The position numbers were made by a program, and so were the translations under genes. Positions 25,942-36,348 of a DNA stretch of 64,000 nucleotides are shown one piece after another (positions within the stretch are counted from its first letter, which is position 1; every line of letters begins with the position of its first letter). Location: assembly GCF_002251085.2 (NCBI RefSeq), contig NZ_NOJZ02000011.1, positions 1 to 64,000 of the forward strand, written 5' to 3'. The DNA is from Romboutsia maritimum. Its GTDB lineage: Bacteria > Bacillota > Clostridia > Peptostreptococcales > Peptostreptococcaceae. The notes under the pieces were generated by a model. That model saw only the letters and a program-made list of their open reading frames with translations, was not told the origin of the DNA and ran no database searches.

Positions 25942-26103
25942 TTATTTATAATTACTTAATCTCTCTTCCATCTCCTCTTTTGTTTCTTCTTTTATATCTG
26001 CATTTATCATAATTTCATCAATAGAGGAACTAATACTCAATACATTTTTAGTAAATTGTAATGCATCTTCATAAGGTCCATTTCTAAATTTATTTTCTGT
26101 CAT
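25942..26103 (-). CDS. Small protein of unknown function (53 residues)
   Basis: The ORF starts MTENKFRNGPYEDALQF and ends EEMEERLSNYK, with AGAGGAGTGA before the ATG. It is charged and predicted helical, without a membrane segment. It lies 33 bases after a second small ORF on the same strand and the pair shares a terminator at 25824. I recognise no family. Confidence 0.6.
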   Translation of the reverse strand: MTENKFRNGPYEDALQFTKNVLSISSSIDEIMINADIKEETKEEMEERLSNYK

Positions 26104-26136
26104 TTACTTCACTCCTCTAGTATTGATTTTATTATT

Positions 26137-26301
26137 TTAGCATGGAGGAAAATGTTTTTTCTTAGCTAATCTGTCACCTAATACATCTGCTATTTTTTTA
26201 TTAGAATGAATTTCATTTGCTATTTCTTCTTTTGTATTATTCTCTTTTAAAAGCTTTTCTATAGTTTTATTATTATCTAAAGCTTCTTTTTTGTTTTTCA
26301 T
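26137..26301 (-). CDS. Small protein of unknown function with C-terminal HFPPC
   Basis: A 54-residue ORF starting MKNKKEALDNNKTIEKLL, with GAAAGGAAAAAG before the ATG. It is strongly basic and helical and ends KKKHFPPC, with its single cysteine as the last residue. First gene of a two-gene unit with 25942-26103. No family recognised. The terminal cysteine after Pro-Pro is unusual and may be a modification or cross-link site, but this is only inference. Confidence 0.6.
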   Translation of the reverse strand: MKNKKEALDNNKTIEKLLKENNTKEEIANEIHSNKKIADVLGDRLAKKKHFPPC

Positions 26302-26639
26302 AATCTTTTTCCTTTCAATATAAATTTACTTCATAACATTAAGTTATCCATATAAACTTCTTTTACTACTATTAATTTTTGTTATTTATATAGATTATTA
26401 TCATTACTACTATTATTTATTATTATAGTTTTTTAACTTTTTAATCAATTTAGTGTATATATAATTTTTATAAATTAAAAAGTACCTCAATGCATTACAC
26501 TGAGATACTTTTTTATTTTCTAAAAATTCAAACTTTTTAGCTTTGCCAAAACATTTAATAAATACTTTAATAAATAAAATAGACCATCTTAAGAGTTTAA
26601 ATATAATTTCAATCTTAAGATGCCCCTTATTTTATTATT
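26302..26639. other. Intergenic region with two hairpins
   Basis: No gene seen. A hairpin at 26477-26514 (AAAAAGTACCTCA with TGAGATACTTTTTT) and another at 26585-26622 (CATCTTAAGA with TCTTAAGATG) both look like terminators; the second follows the ldh stop. The rest is AT-rich and should hold the promoter of the small ORFs. Confidence 0.55.
26585..26622 (-). terminator. Terminator of ldh
   Basis: CATCTTAAGA pairs with TCTTAAGATG, 18 bases after the ldh stop on the minus strand, followed by a T-rich tract. Confidence 0.65.
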
Positions 26640-27584
26640 TTATAAATCAAGCTTATTTATGTTTTCTTTCATTATATCTATAGATTTATCTAATTTAGCT
26701 TTTTCAGTTGTATCTAATGCTAAATGTGTTACCTCTCTAACCCCATCTTTGTTAACAATACTAGGTACTGCTATATAAACATCTTCATGTCCATATTGTC
26801 CATCTAAATATGATGATACTGTTAATATACTATTTTCATTTTCAAGTATAGCTTTAGTTATTCTAGTTAAGGCCATCCCTATTCCATAATAAGTAGAATT
26901 TTTACATTCAATTATTTTGTAAGCTATATTTTTCACCTCATCTTCTATACTAGATAACTCATCAAATTTTATTTTGCTTTCTTTTCTTGATGCGATTTGA
27001 TAAATTGGTTGAACCCCACATAAAGCATAACTCCATGCTACAAATTGAGAGTCTCCATGCTCACCCATTACATATGCATTTATATCCTTTGGATTAACAT
27101 CTAATTTTTCGCTTAATGTATATCTAAGTCTAGCTGAATCTAATGTAGTACCTGATCCTATCACTTTCGATTTTTCTAAGCCTGACAATTTCCACGCAAC
27201 ATAAGTCATTATATCAACAGGATTTGTTGCAATTAATATTATTCCGTTAAATCCTGATTTTTTTATTTCATCAATTATAGACTTCATTATTTTTGTGTTT
27301 TTATGTAATAAGTCTAATCTTTTTTCACCTTCTAATTGTACTGCTCCTGCTGTTATACAAATTATATATGCATCTTTACAATCACTATAATCACCTGCAT
27401 ATATTTTCATTTTTCTAGGAGCGAAACTAAGTCCATGATTTAAGTCTATAGCTTCTCCATGAGCACGATCTTTGTTAATATCTATTAATACTAATTCTTC
27501 ACATGTCCCTTGATTTAACATAGAGTAAGCATAACTCATTCCAACCATTCCCGTTCCAACTATAACTACTTTATTTTTTTTCAT
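26640..27584 (-). CDS. ldh: L-lactate dehydrogenase
   Basis: A 314-residue NAD-dependent enzyme. VVIVGTGMVGMSYA (residues 6-19) is the Rossmann loop. The substrate loop reads GAVQLEGEKRLDLL, with Gln at the position that selects lactate rather than malate. NPVDIMTYV and the catalytic GEHGDSQF histidine are present. It reduces pyruvate to lactate and regenerates NAD+ in fermentation. Length is normal. A GGAGGATAAA site precedes the start. It is transcribed alone. Confidence 0.93.
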   Translation of the reverse strand: MKKNKVVIVGTGMVGMSYAYSMLNQGTCEELVLIDINKDRAHGEAIDLNHGLSFAPRKMKIYAGDYSDCKDAYIICITAGAVQLEGEKRLDLLHKNTKIMKSIIDEIKKSGFNGIILIATNPVDIMTYVAWKLSGLEKSKVIGSGTTLDSARLRYTLSEKLDVNPKDINAYVMGEHGDSQFVAWSYALCGVQPIYQIASRKESKIKFDELSSIEDEVKNIAYKIIECKNSTYYGIGMALTRITKAILENENSILTVSSYLDGQYGHEDVYIAVPSIVNKDGVREVTHLALDTTEKAKLDKSIDIMKENINKLDL

Positions 27585-27954
27585 TTTATCCTCCTACTTA
27601 AATGTCTTGTTTGTCTTTCCTTATTTATATATTGTAACAATATTTCAACAAAAAAATCTTTAATATTGTTTTTAGATACTCTTTAAAAAATTATAATATC
27701 TAATTTTATCATATTATGTAAATTTTTAGTATTAATATTATATATTTTCATTGTTTTTTCTTCAATTTAATATAACTAAATTTCTTTATTTATTGCTATT
27801 ACTAAAGTTTTCTCCTTATATTTGTCTATAATTTGATTATATTTAGAGATTTGAATTATTTTATATGAAAAATTTAATAATAAGTGTATAATTAAGTATA
27901 CTAATATGGAAACTTATATTAATTTCCTGTATTTCAATATAAAAGGAGTTTAGA
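27585..27954. other. Divergent promoter region between ldh and helicase gene
   Basis: No ORF seen. ATATTGTAACAATATT near 27631-27646 is almost palindromic and could be an operator for ldh. A TATAAT stands at about 27886 on the plus strand before the helicase. Confidence 0.4.
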
Positions 27955-29097
27955 ATGAACACATTTGAACAATTAAATTTAAATAACAAACTAATAGATG
28001 GATTAAAAAAACAAGATATAACTTCTCCTACAGAAGTTCAATCTTTAACATTTAAAAATATACTAGAACACAAGGATATACTAGCTAATGCACAAACTGG
28101 AAGTGGTAAAACTTTAGCTTATCTTTTACCTATGTTTGAAAAAATAGATACAACTAAGAGAGAAACTCAGGTATTAATACTTGCTCCAACTCATGAATTA
28201 GTAGTTCAAATAACTAATCAAATTAGTTTACTTGCTGATAACTCAACTATACCTGTAACATGTCTTCCTATAATAGGAGAAGTCAATATTCAAAAACAAA
28301 TAAAAAATATAAAGTCAATAAAGCCTCATATAGTAGTAGGTTCTTGCGGAAGGGTACTAGACTTAATTAAGCAAAAGAAATTAAAAGCTCATAATATTAA
28401 AACTATAATATTAGATGAGGTTGATAGTTTGCTTAGTGGTAAAAACATATCTGTTGTTAAAGATATAATAAAATGTACTTTAAGAGATAGACAATTATTA
28501 GGATTTTCTGCTAGTTTAAATGAAAAAACAATAGATATATGTACTGACTTAATGAAAGAACCCGTTGTTATAAGGGCAACTAAAGAAATGACTATTAACC
28601 CTAAAATAAATCATATGTATTTATTAGGTGAAAAAAGAGATAAATTTACATTACTTAGAAAAGCTTTAGCCTCAGCTAATCCTAAAAGAGCTATAGTTTT
28701 CGTAAATAATGAAGAAAGTATAGAAGTTATAACATCTAAATTAAACTATCATGGATACAAAGCTATAGGAATATTTGGTCAAATGACTAAAGAAGATAGA
28801 AAAAATGCTCTTAATAAATTTAGAATTGGTAAAGCTAGAGTTTTAGTTTCATCTGATTTATCTGCTAGAGGGCTAGACGTTGTTGATACTTCTCATGTAT
28901 TTAATTTAGATTTTCCTGGAAGTAAAAATGAATATATTCATAGAGCAGGTAGAACTGCTAGAGGTAATAGAAAAGGCGATGCTATATCTATAGTTACTAA
29001 AGCTGAACTAGCTGATATAAAAAGATACAAAAGAGAGTTTAATATAAACATTAAACCTAAAACTATAAAAGAAGGTACCATAATTGATGCTAAATAA
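27955..29097 (+). CDS. DEAD-box family ATP-dependent RNA helicase
   Basis: A 380-residue helicase with a Q motif (TSPTEVQ), Walker A AQTGSGKT (residues 46-53), motif II as DEVD rather than DEAD, motif III as SAS rather than SAT, ARGLDV and HRAGRTAR. It has only the two RecA domains with a short tail, so it resembles the small core helicases used in ribosome assembly or cold adaptation. The DEVD and SAS changes are conservative. AAAGGAG lies before the ATG; a strong terminator follows. Confidence 0.9.
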   Translation: MNTFEQLNLNNKLIDGLKKQDITSPTEVQSLTFKNILEHKDILANAQTGSGKTLAYLLPMFEKIDTTKRETQVLILAPTHELVVQITNQISLLADNSTIPVTCLPIIGEVNIQKQIKNIKSIKPHIVVGSCGRVLDLIKQKKLKAHNIKTIILDEVDSLLSGKNISVVKDIIKCTLRDRQLLGFSASLNEKTIDICTDLMKEPVVIRATKEMTINPKINHMYLLGEKRDKFTLLRKALASANPKRAIVFVNNEESIEVITSKLNYHGYKAIGIFGQMTKEDRKNALNKFRIGKARVLVSSDLSARGLDVVDTSHVFNLDFPGSKNEYIHRAGRTARGNRKGDAISIVTKAELADIKRYKREFNINIKPKTIKEGTIIDAK

Positions 29098-29108
29098 ATA
29101 AATTAAAC

Positions 29109-29166
29109 TAATAGGGTGCTAAAATTTTGTTTCTAACTTAACTAAATTTTAGCATCCTATTAAAAT
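29109..29166 (+). terminator. Terminator after helicase gene
   Basis: AATAGGGTGCTAAAATTT (29110-29127) pairs with AAATTTTAGCATCCTATT (29144-29161), then AAAATTTTAT. It also faces the minus-strand pseudogene end. Confidence 0.85.
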
Positions 29167-29167
29167 T

Positions 29168-29767
29168 TTATAAGATAGCCTCTAAAGTTTTAGTAGCAAC
29201 TATATCTACACCTATTCCTAACACATTTTCAACTATTATATCTCCAACATTTACTGGTGCTTTTACTTTGACATCATCTAAAACTTCCATTATTTCAAAT
29301 ATCTTTTCTTTAGGAACTGAATCTCTAGTTTTTACTGGTAATAAATTTAAATAAGTATCACTTATACTATATATTTTCTTTATTTGCCATCTGTATAAAT
29401 TTTCCTGCATATTCTGGATCTGTTAATTCTTCTTTAAACTCATGTAGTCCAAATCCATTGTGTATACATTGATTTAATATTCCTCCAAGATCTCTATCTC
29501 TTTCAATTATAAGTACTTTCTCTGCTCCATTTTTCTTTGATTCTATAGCTGAACCTAGCCCTGCTGGTCTATTTATAGCATCTACTATCTCTGCTTCTGT
29601 AACAGTTTCATATCTACAAATAACCTTTTTATATTTTTCATCTTTTTTAATAGCTTCTCTTCTTTCATCTTTAGTCATTAATACAAATGGCTTTTCTTTC
29701 TAATAGGGTTAAAGTTTTCTTTTCCAACTAAGTTAGTACCTTCTCCTATAATTGCTACATCATACAT
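29168..29767 (-). pseudogene. Collapsed glpA / FAD-oxidoreductase / DUF1667 gene block
   Basis: Six hundred bases hold remnants of three genes normally found after glpK in Clostridia. From the ATG at 29767: MYDVAIIGEG is the N-terminus of a GlpA-like glycerol-3-phosphate dehydrogenase. NFNPIRKK follows at once, which belongs near its C-terminus. After a frameshift comes KVICRYETVTEAEIVDAINRP, the GlpA C-terminal domain. This joins directly to PAGLGSAIESKKNGAEK and RDLGGILNQCIHNGFG, the N-terminus of the second oxidoreductase. After another frame change KTRDSVPKEKIFEIMEVLDDV and ENVLGIGVDIVATK come from the DUF1667 protein. Each gene keeps some ends and has lost its middle, so no activity is expected. 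Starts and stops of the pieces were read by eye. Confidence 0.8.
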
Positions 29768-29874
29768 CACTTAGTCCACCTTGCATATATTTATTTATAA
29801 AAAACAGAGACCCCCCTATATATTTTATATAGAAGGCTCTCTCATTCTCTTGCCTATATTAATATTTTTAGCAT

Positions 29875-31389
<1,515 letters not shown>

Positions 31390-31467
31390 TCATAATTCCT
31401 CCTATATTTTCGTATTATAACGTTTATTTCATAATTTTAAAAGTACTTATAATGAAAATTTGGATTT

Positions 31468-31519
31468 TTATTTTGCTTCTTCTACTAGCTCCTCTTTAGC
31501 TAAATATTTTTTTATACAT
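31468..31519 (-). pseudogene. Short gene remnant upstream of glpK, possibly glpF
   Basis: After GGGGATAAGTA an ATG opens MYKK, and with removal of one A the frame continues YLAKEELVEEAK to a stop at 31468. The start resembles the N-terminus of MIP-family facilitators (KKYLAEF) and the end a charged C-terminus, as if the middle had been deleted as in 29168-29767. The sequence is too short to be sure; position between glpP and glpK is what suggests glpF. Confidence 0.25.
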
Positions 31520-31546
31520 TACTTATCCCCTTTATTTTCTTAACGC

Positions 31547-31596
31547 AAAAAAGAGAGAACTATTGAATTTGTTGTAGATACAGCCATCTCTCCATG
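31547..31596 (-). terminator. Terminator-like hairpin between glpP remnant and glpK
   Basis: On the minus strand GGAGAGA and TTCTCTC pair across about 30 bases and TTTTTT follows. It could be the leader terminator once controlled by GlpP. Confidence 0.5.
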
Positions 31597-31780
31597 TTAT
31601 AAAACTTGCATTATTTCTATAGTCCCTGGTGTTACTTTTTTTAAGCTCTCTAATGCATTTTCAAGAGATAAACTATCTAAGTTGTAACTATCCCATCTAT
31701 TTGAAGTTCTTTTTTTTATAATCTACTATCACTGGATTTGGTGCTACACCTGATACTATATCTAGATGAACAAAAACTTT
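31597..31780 (-). pseudogene. glpP remnant (glycerol-3-phosphate-responsive antiterminator)
   Basis: Broken frames on the minus strand read KVFVHLDIVSGVAPNPVIVD, then (shifted) ELQIDGIVTT and a stop, then DSLSLENALESLKKVTPG and TIEIMQVL. These match consecutive parts of GlpP, the RNA-binding antiterminator for glycerol genes: FVHLD...G, DGIITTK, and the DS..L..A..SLKK..PD.IEIMPG end. Frameshifts and loss of the middle show it is not functional. Confidence 0.75.
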
Positions 31781-31877
31781 TTTTCTACAAATTATTCTAA
31801 TCTTAATTAAAATAACTGTATCAAATTTAAAATATATAAATATTATATATTATATCAGAATATTTGGAGGAAATAAA

Positions 31878-33110
31878 ATGGACAGTATAGATAGCATTGT
31901 TGCTAATCGTTTTGGAAACTTATCTTTTTTTTCAACTAGTAGTAGGTTATATAAATTCGAAAAAATAAAAAATATAACTACACGTGTTAAATTAAAACAC
32001 CCTAATATAAATCTAATTGATATGGGTGTTGGAGAACCAGATAAAATGGCTGATGAATCAATAATTAATATCCTTAATTTAGAAGCTAGAAAGCCTGAAA
32101 ATAGATTTTATGCAGATAATGGTATACTTGAATTTCAAGAAGCTGCATGTAAATATATGAAAAACATCTATAATATAGATTGGTTAACTACAGAAAATAT
32201 AATACATGGTATTGGTTCTAAATCAATTTTATCAATGATTCCCCTAGGATTTATAAACCCTGGTGATATATGTTTAATGACCGTTCCTGGATATCCTATC
32301 CTTGGAACATATACCAAGTTTTTAGGTGGAGAAGTTTATAATCTCCCTCTTTGCGAGGAAAATGGATTTTTTCCTGATTTAGAAAACATTCCTAAAGATA
32401 TATTAAAAAAATCTAAGTTACTTTATATCAATTATCCTAATAACCCTACTGGTCAAGTTGCTACTAAAGAATTCTATGAGTATGTAGTTAATTTTGGCAA
32501 AAAAAATAATATTTTTATTATTTCAGATTTAGCTTATGGTACTTTAACTTATGATGGTTATAAACCCCTGAGTATATTTAACATAGATGGTAGCATTGAT
32601 ATTTGTATGGAGATACATTCTCTTTCTAAGTCATTTAATATGACTGGGTGGAGATTAGCTTTTGTCGTTGGTTCTAAAAAAGCAATTAAGTTATATTCTA
32701 CAATAAAAGGACATACTGATTCTGGCCAATTTAGAGCTATTCAAAAAGCTGGTGCTTATGCTCTTGACAATTATTACCTTACCGATATAAATCGTGAACG
32801 CTATTCTAGAAGATTCAATTTACTAGTTGAAGTTTTAGAGGAAGTCGGTTTTAAAGCAAAAAAACCTAAAGCAGGATTTTACTGTTATGTACCTATTCCT
32901 AAAGGTGTAAAAAAAGGTATCAGATTCAATAGTGCTGAAGAAGCCAGCTTATATATCTTATCTAATTCTCTTATATCAACTGTACCATGGGATGATTGTG
33001 GTGCTTTTTTAAGATTTTCTGTTACTTATGATGCTGACAATATTGAAGATGAACTAATTGTCATGAATGAGTTGAAATTGAGGTTAATATCTTTAAATTT
33101 AGAATTTTAA
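31878..33110 (+). CDS. dapL: LL-diaminopimelate aminotransferase (DapL-type)
   Basis: A 410-residue class I/II PLP aminotransferase. It shows IDMGVGEPDKMADESII, RFYADNGILEFQEAACKY, INYPNNPTGQVA, DLAYGTLTYDG, and the lysine motif HSLSKSFNMTGWRLAF where the second Lys-type residue carries PLP. These are typical of DapL, which makes LL-diaminopimelate directly from tetrahydrodipicolinate for lysine and cell wall synthesis. A related aspartate-family aminotransferase is the alternative. TTTGGAGG stands before the ATG. Confidence 0.75.
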   Translation: MDSIDSIVANRFGNLSFFSTSSRLYKFEKIKNITTRVKLKHPNINLIDMGVGEPDKMADESIINILNLEARKPENRFYADNGILEFQEAACKYMKNIYNIDWLTTENIIHGIGSKSILSMIPLGFINPGDICLMTVPGYPILGTYTKFLGGEVYNLPLCEENGFFPDLENIPKDILKKSKLLYINYPNNPTGQVATKEFYEYVVNFGKKNNIFIISDLAYGTLTYDGYKPLSIFNIDGSIDICMEIHSLSKSFNMTGWRLAFVVGSKKAIKLYSTIKGHTDSGQFRAIQKAGAYALDNYYLTDINRERYSRRFNLLVEVLEEVGFKAKKPKAGFYCYVPIPKGVKKGIRFNSAEEASLYILSNSLISTVPWDDCGAFLRFSVTYDADNIEDELIVMNELKLRLISLNLEF

Positions 33111-33206
33111 ATTATCTTTATAATTAAATTAACTGACTTAAAATACTATTTAATCTTTACATTTAGTATTTTGAGTCAGTTTCATTTTTTATTTACACTA
33201 AGTTAT

Positions 33207-34448
33207 CTATACAGTAGTTATAGAAGCTATAGGTTTTCTTAATATATAGTCTTTGCCTACTTCTATATCTAATTTCATTTTAACAACTTGTCTTGCATGA
33301 GGAGCTGACTTTATTGGTTCTCCTTCTTCATTATACATTTCTAATATTGTAGCATGCATAGTTTCTTTAAATGGTCCTATGATTTCTATCTTATCGTTTA
33401 CAAACATTCTATTTCTTTGTTCTACTATTACAAGTCCAGTTTCTTCTTCATGACCTTTAACTATGCCTACAAAATCATAATTTCTTATATACGATGCTGA
33501 TTTATAGTTATGTGCATTAGAATCTGGTCTATCAAAGAAGAACCCTGTACTATAATCTCTATGACTTCCCTTTTTAAGTTCTTCTAACCAAATAGGATTA
33601 AATTTCCAATTATCTGGATCTTTATAATATTCATCTATCGCCATTCTATATGCTCTAACTGTAGTTGCTACATAATAAGCCGTTTTCATTCTACCTTCAA
33701 TTTTAAGACTTGTTATTCCACTTTCAAAAATTTCTGGAATATATTTTATCATACATAAGTCTTTTGAATTAAAGAAAAATGACGCATCTATTCCTTCAAT
33801 TACCGGTTCATAATTTCCTGGAGTTTCCTCTTTAACTAAAGTATACTTCCATCTACAAGATTGTGCACATGCTCCTCTATTAGCATCTCTTCCTGTTGTA
33901 TAATTACTTATTACACATTTCCCTGAATAAGACATACACATAGCTCCATGAACAAAAGCTTCTATATCCATATCAGCTGGAGTATTATCTCTTAATTCCT
34001 TTATTTCTTTAAAAGACAATTCTCTTGCCATTACTACCCTTTTGGCACCTTGATTATACCAAAAGTTTGCTGCACCTGAATTTGTTGTGCTAGCTTGAGT
34101 ACTTATATGTATTTCCATATTTGGAATAGTTTGTTTTACTATAGTAAACACTCCTGGATCACTAACTATAACCGCATCTACACCTATTTCTTCAAGTTCT
34201 ATTAAATACTTTTGTAATTGTTCTAATTCTGCATTTCTAGGTATTATATTTACCGTAACAAAAACTTGCTTTTCTCTTTCATGAGCAAAGTTTACACCCT
34301 CTTGCATATCTTCTTTAGTAAAGTTTTTGGCAGCAGATCTCATACCAAATATTTCTCCACCAATATATACTGCGTCAGCTCCATACGTAAAAGCTATTTT
34401 TAATCTTTCTAAGTCACCTGCTGGTGCTAATAATTCTACTTTTCTCAT
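33207..34448 (-). CDS. Peptidase U32-family protein (TrhP/YrrO-like tRNA hydroxylation)
   Basis: A 413-residue U32 protein. KVELLAPAGDLERLKIAF at the start and YGADAVYIGGEIFGMR are the family core. The cysteine cluster AMCMSYSGKCVIS followed by RGACAQSCRWKY, near residues 165-195, is that of members needed for 5-hydroxyuridine formation in tRNA (TrhP of Bacillus, formerly YrrO). LKIEGRMKTAYYVATTVRAYR follows. It is probably an iron-sulfur-linked RNA modification factor, not a protease. The ATG at 34448 is chosen because AAGGAGAAC precedes it. Confidence 0.82.
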   Translation of the reverse strand: MRKVELLAPAGDLERLKIAFTYGADAVYIGGEIFGMRSAAKNFTKEDMQEGVNFAHEREKQVFVTVNIIPRNAELEQLQKYLIELEEIGVDAVIVSDPGVFTIVKQTIPNMEIHISTQASTTNSGAANFWYNQGAKRVVMARELSFKEIKELRDNTPADMDIEAFVHGAMCMSYSGKCVISNYTTGRDANRGACAQSCRWKYTLVKEETPGNYEPVIEGIDASFFFNSKDLCMIKYIPEIFESGITSLKIEGRMKTAYYVATTVRAYRMAIDEYYKDPDNWKFNPIWLEELKKGSHRDYSTGFFFDRPDSNAHNYKSASYIRNYDFVGIVKGHEEETGLVIVEQRNRMFVNDKIEIIGPFKETMHATILEMYNEEGEPIKSAPHARQVVKMKLDIEVGKDYILRKPIASITTV

Positions 34449-34630
34449 CTGTTCTCCTTTGTTTCTATATATTTTCATAGCCTAAAGGCCTAAATAAACT
34501 TATGTTATAATATATTCTTCAAATACAACACTATAAAAATCATTTTTTATAGTTTTACCATTTATACAATCCATATTATATAATATCATTTTTATTAATT
34601 TTTTTATACCTATATTTAAGCATAAATATT

Positions 34631-34676
34631 AAAGAGGATATTTCAATATTTAAAAATTTAATGAAATATCCTCTTT
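34631..34676 (-). terminator. Terminator of the purine permease gene
   Basis: AAAGAGGATATTTCA (34631-34645) pairs with TGAAATATCCTCTTT (34662-34676), directly after the permease stop. Confidence 0.8.
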
Positions 34677-34681
34677 ATATT

Positions 34682-36082
34682 TTATAAAAATATTAGTTTA
34701 ATCGCAAATAAAATTGCTAAAGCCACCATAATAATAGATACATTTTTTTTATCTTCTTGTTTTTTAGTTCTAAATACATTATATAATATATTTATACACA
34801 CATATGATAATATACCTAACGTAAGTCCATCACCAATACTATATGTAAGTGCCATAGTTGCAACTGTAATAAATGCAGGAACACCTTCAGTAATATTATC
34901 AAACTCAATTCCTTTAACTGCTCCAAGCATTAAATATCCAACATATATTAAAGCTGGTGCTGTTGCACACCCAGGTATTGATATAAATATAGGAGAAAAG
35001 AACATTGCAATTATAAAAAGTATTCCTACCGTTATTGCAGTCCATCCTGTTCTTCCACCTGCCACAACACCTGTTGAGCTTTCTACATAAGTAGTAACTG
35101 TAGATACTCCCATAAAAGCTCCTGTTGTAGTTGCTATAGCATCTGCTAGTAATGCTCTTCCTGCATTAGGAACATTTCCTTTTTCATCTAACATATCCGC
35201 TTTAGAACATACACCAACTAATGTTCCAACTGTATCAAAAAAATCAACAAATAAAAATGTACATACTACTGCTATAAATGTACCTATGTTTCCTGGATGG
35301 AAAATATATTTAAAATCAATCTTTCCAGCTATAGGTGCCATACTTTCATATTTAAATATTCCTTTTGGCAAATATATTCCTAATTTTTGTGCATATTCAG
35401 GATTAATTAATGCAAATCCCCATGCAATTAACGAACTTATTACTATTCCATAAAGTATAGAACCTCTTACACTTTTTTTATCTAAAACAGCAATTATTAC
35501 TAACCCAATACAAGATATAATTACTGTTGGAGTAAATGTTCCCATTTTTACAAGTGTAGCTTCGTCACCAACTACAAGCCCACACCCTACTAAACCTATA
35601 AATGCTATAAATATCCCTATTCCACCAGTTACTGCTAGCTTCATATTTTTAGGTATTGCATTTACCACTGCTTCACGTACTTTACATAAAGATAAAATAA
35701 TGAAAATTATACCTTCTACAAACACTGCTGTAAGTGCTATTTGCCAAGAAATACCCATTTTTAAGACAACTGAAAATGCAAAGAATGCATTAAGTCCCAT
35801 ACCTGAAGCTAATGCAAATGGAAGATTTGCTATCAACCCCATTAATATACATCCAAATCCAGCCGCCAAACATGTTCCTGTAACAAGAGCTCCTGCTGGC
35901 ATTCCCGTTTTTGATAATATGTTAGGATTTACAGCAATTATATACGCCATAGTTAAAAATGTAGTTACACCTGCCATAACTTCTTTTTTCATGTCAACTT
36001 CATTGTTTGATAAAATAGGAAAAATCTTTTGAATTGCAGTCAATTCCTTTGTTGTTGTCAAACTCCCTTCTGTTGTTTGCAT
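34682..36082 (-). CDS. AzgA/PbuG-family guanine-hypoxanthine permease
   Basis: A 466-residue transporter with about 12-14 membrane segments. EVMAGVTTFLTMAYIIAVNPNILSKTGMP (from residue 34) is the AzgA-type start; GMGLNAFFAFSVV, FVDFFDTVGTLVGVCSKADMLDEKG, and STVTTYVESSTGVVAGGRTGWTAITVG follow. It is a proton symporter for hypoxanthine, guanine or adenine. A GGGGGTG site precedes the ATG. I found no purine riboswitch in its leader; control may be by a PurBox-like site at the promoter. Confidence 0.9.
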   Translation of the reverse strand: MQTTEGSLTTTKELTAIQKIFPILSNNEVDMKKEVMAGVTTFLTMAYIIAVNPNILSKTGMPAGALVTGTCLAAGFGCILMGLIANLPFALASGMGLNAFFAFSVVLKMGISWQIALTAVFVEGIIFIILSLCKVREAVVNAIPKNMKLAVTGGIGIFIAFIGLVGCGLVVGDEATLVKMGTFTPTVIISCIGLVIIAVLDKKSVRGSILYGIVISSLIAWGFALINPEYAQKLGIYLPKGIFKYESMAPIAGKIDFKYIFHPGNIGTFIAVVCTFLFVDFFDTVGTLVGVCSKADMLDEKGNVPNAGRALLADAIATTTGAFMGVSTVTTYVESSTGVVAGGRTGWTAITVGILFIIAMFFSPIFISIPGCATAPALIYVGYLMLGAVKGIEFDNITEGVPAFITVATMALTYSIGDGLTLGILSYVCINILYNVFRTKKQEDKKNVSIIMVALAILFAIKLIFL

Positions 36083-36177
36083 AACAACACCCCCATTAAA
36101 TTTTTAAAATATATTGAAAATAAGATTTGAAACATTATGATATTTTTATAAAGATTTTTTATATTTATATTAAGTGT

Positions 36178-36217
36178 TTACGAATATTATTGTAGTATAT
36201 ATACATTTCACTGTCAA
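36178..36217 (-). promoter_or_regulatory. Promoter of the purine permease, with PurBox-like sequence
   Basis: TTGACA (36217-36212) and TACAAT (36194-36189) on the minus strand are 17 bases apart. TTTACGAATATT near 36177-36188 on the plus strand is one base off the CGAAC core of PurR boxes; that part is tentative. Confidence 0.65.
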
Positions 36218-36308
36218 CTAATACGTATAAAATGTATTCATAATCATTTTATTATTCGATTTTTTAATTTCAGGAATGATTTTTTAACCAATATCAAAGT
36301 GTATAATT

Positions 36309-36339
36309 AATAAACTGTACCCAATGAGTACAGTTTATT
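36309..36339 (-). terminator. Terminator after the 77-residue protein gene
   Basis: AATAAACTGTAC (36309-36320) pairs with GTACAGTTTATT (36328-36339), ten bases after the stop codon. Confidence 0.75.
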
Positions 36340-36348
36340 AGATTTATA

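Noticed and set aside
27631-27660. Possible Rex box before ldh
   Set aside because: ATATTGTAACAATATT and TTGTTGAAATATTGTTACAA resemble redox-operator halves, but spacing does not fit the 18-base Rex consensus.
36083-36300. Purine riboswitch before the AzgA-type permease
   Set aside because: The leader lacks the conserved TATA...loop and GTCTCTAC-like core of purine aptamers; only a promoter and a weak PurBox-like site are seen.
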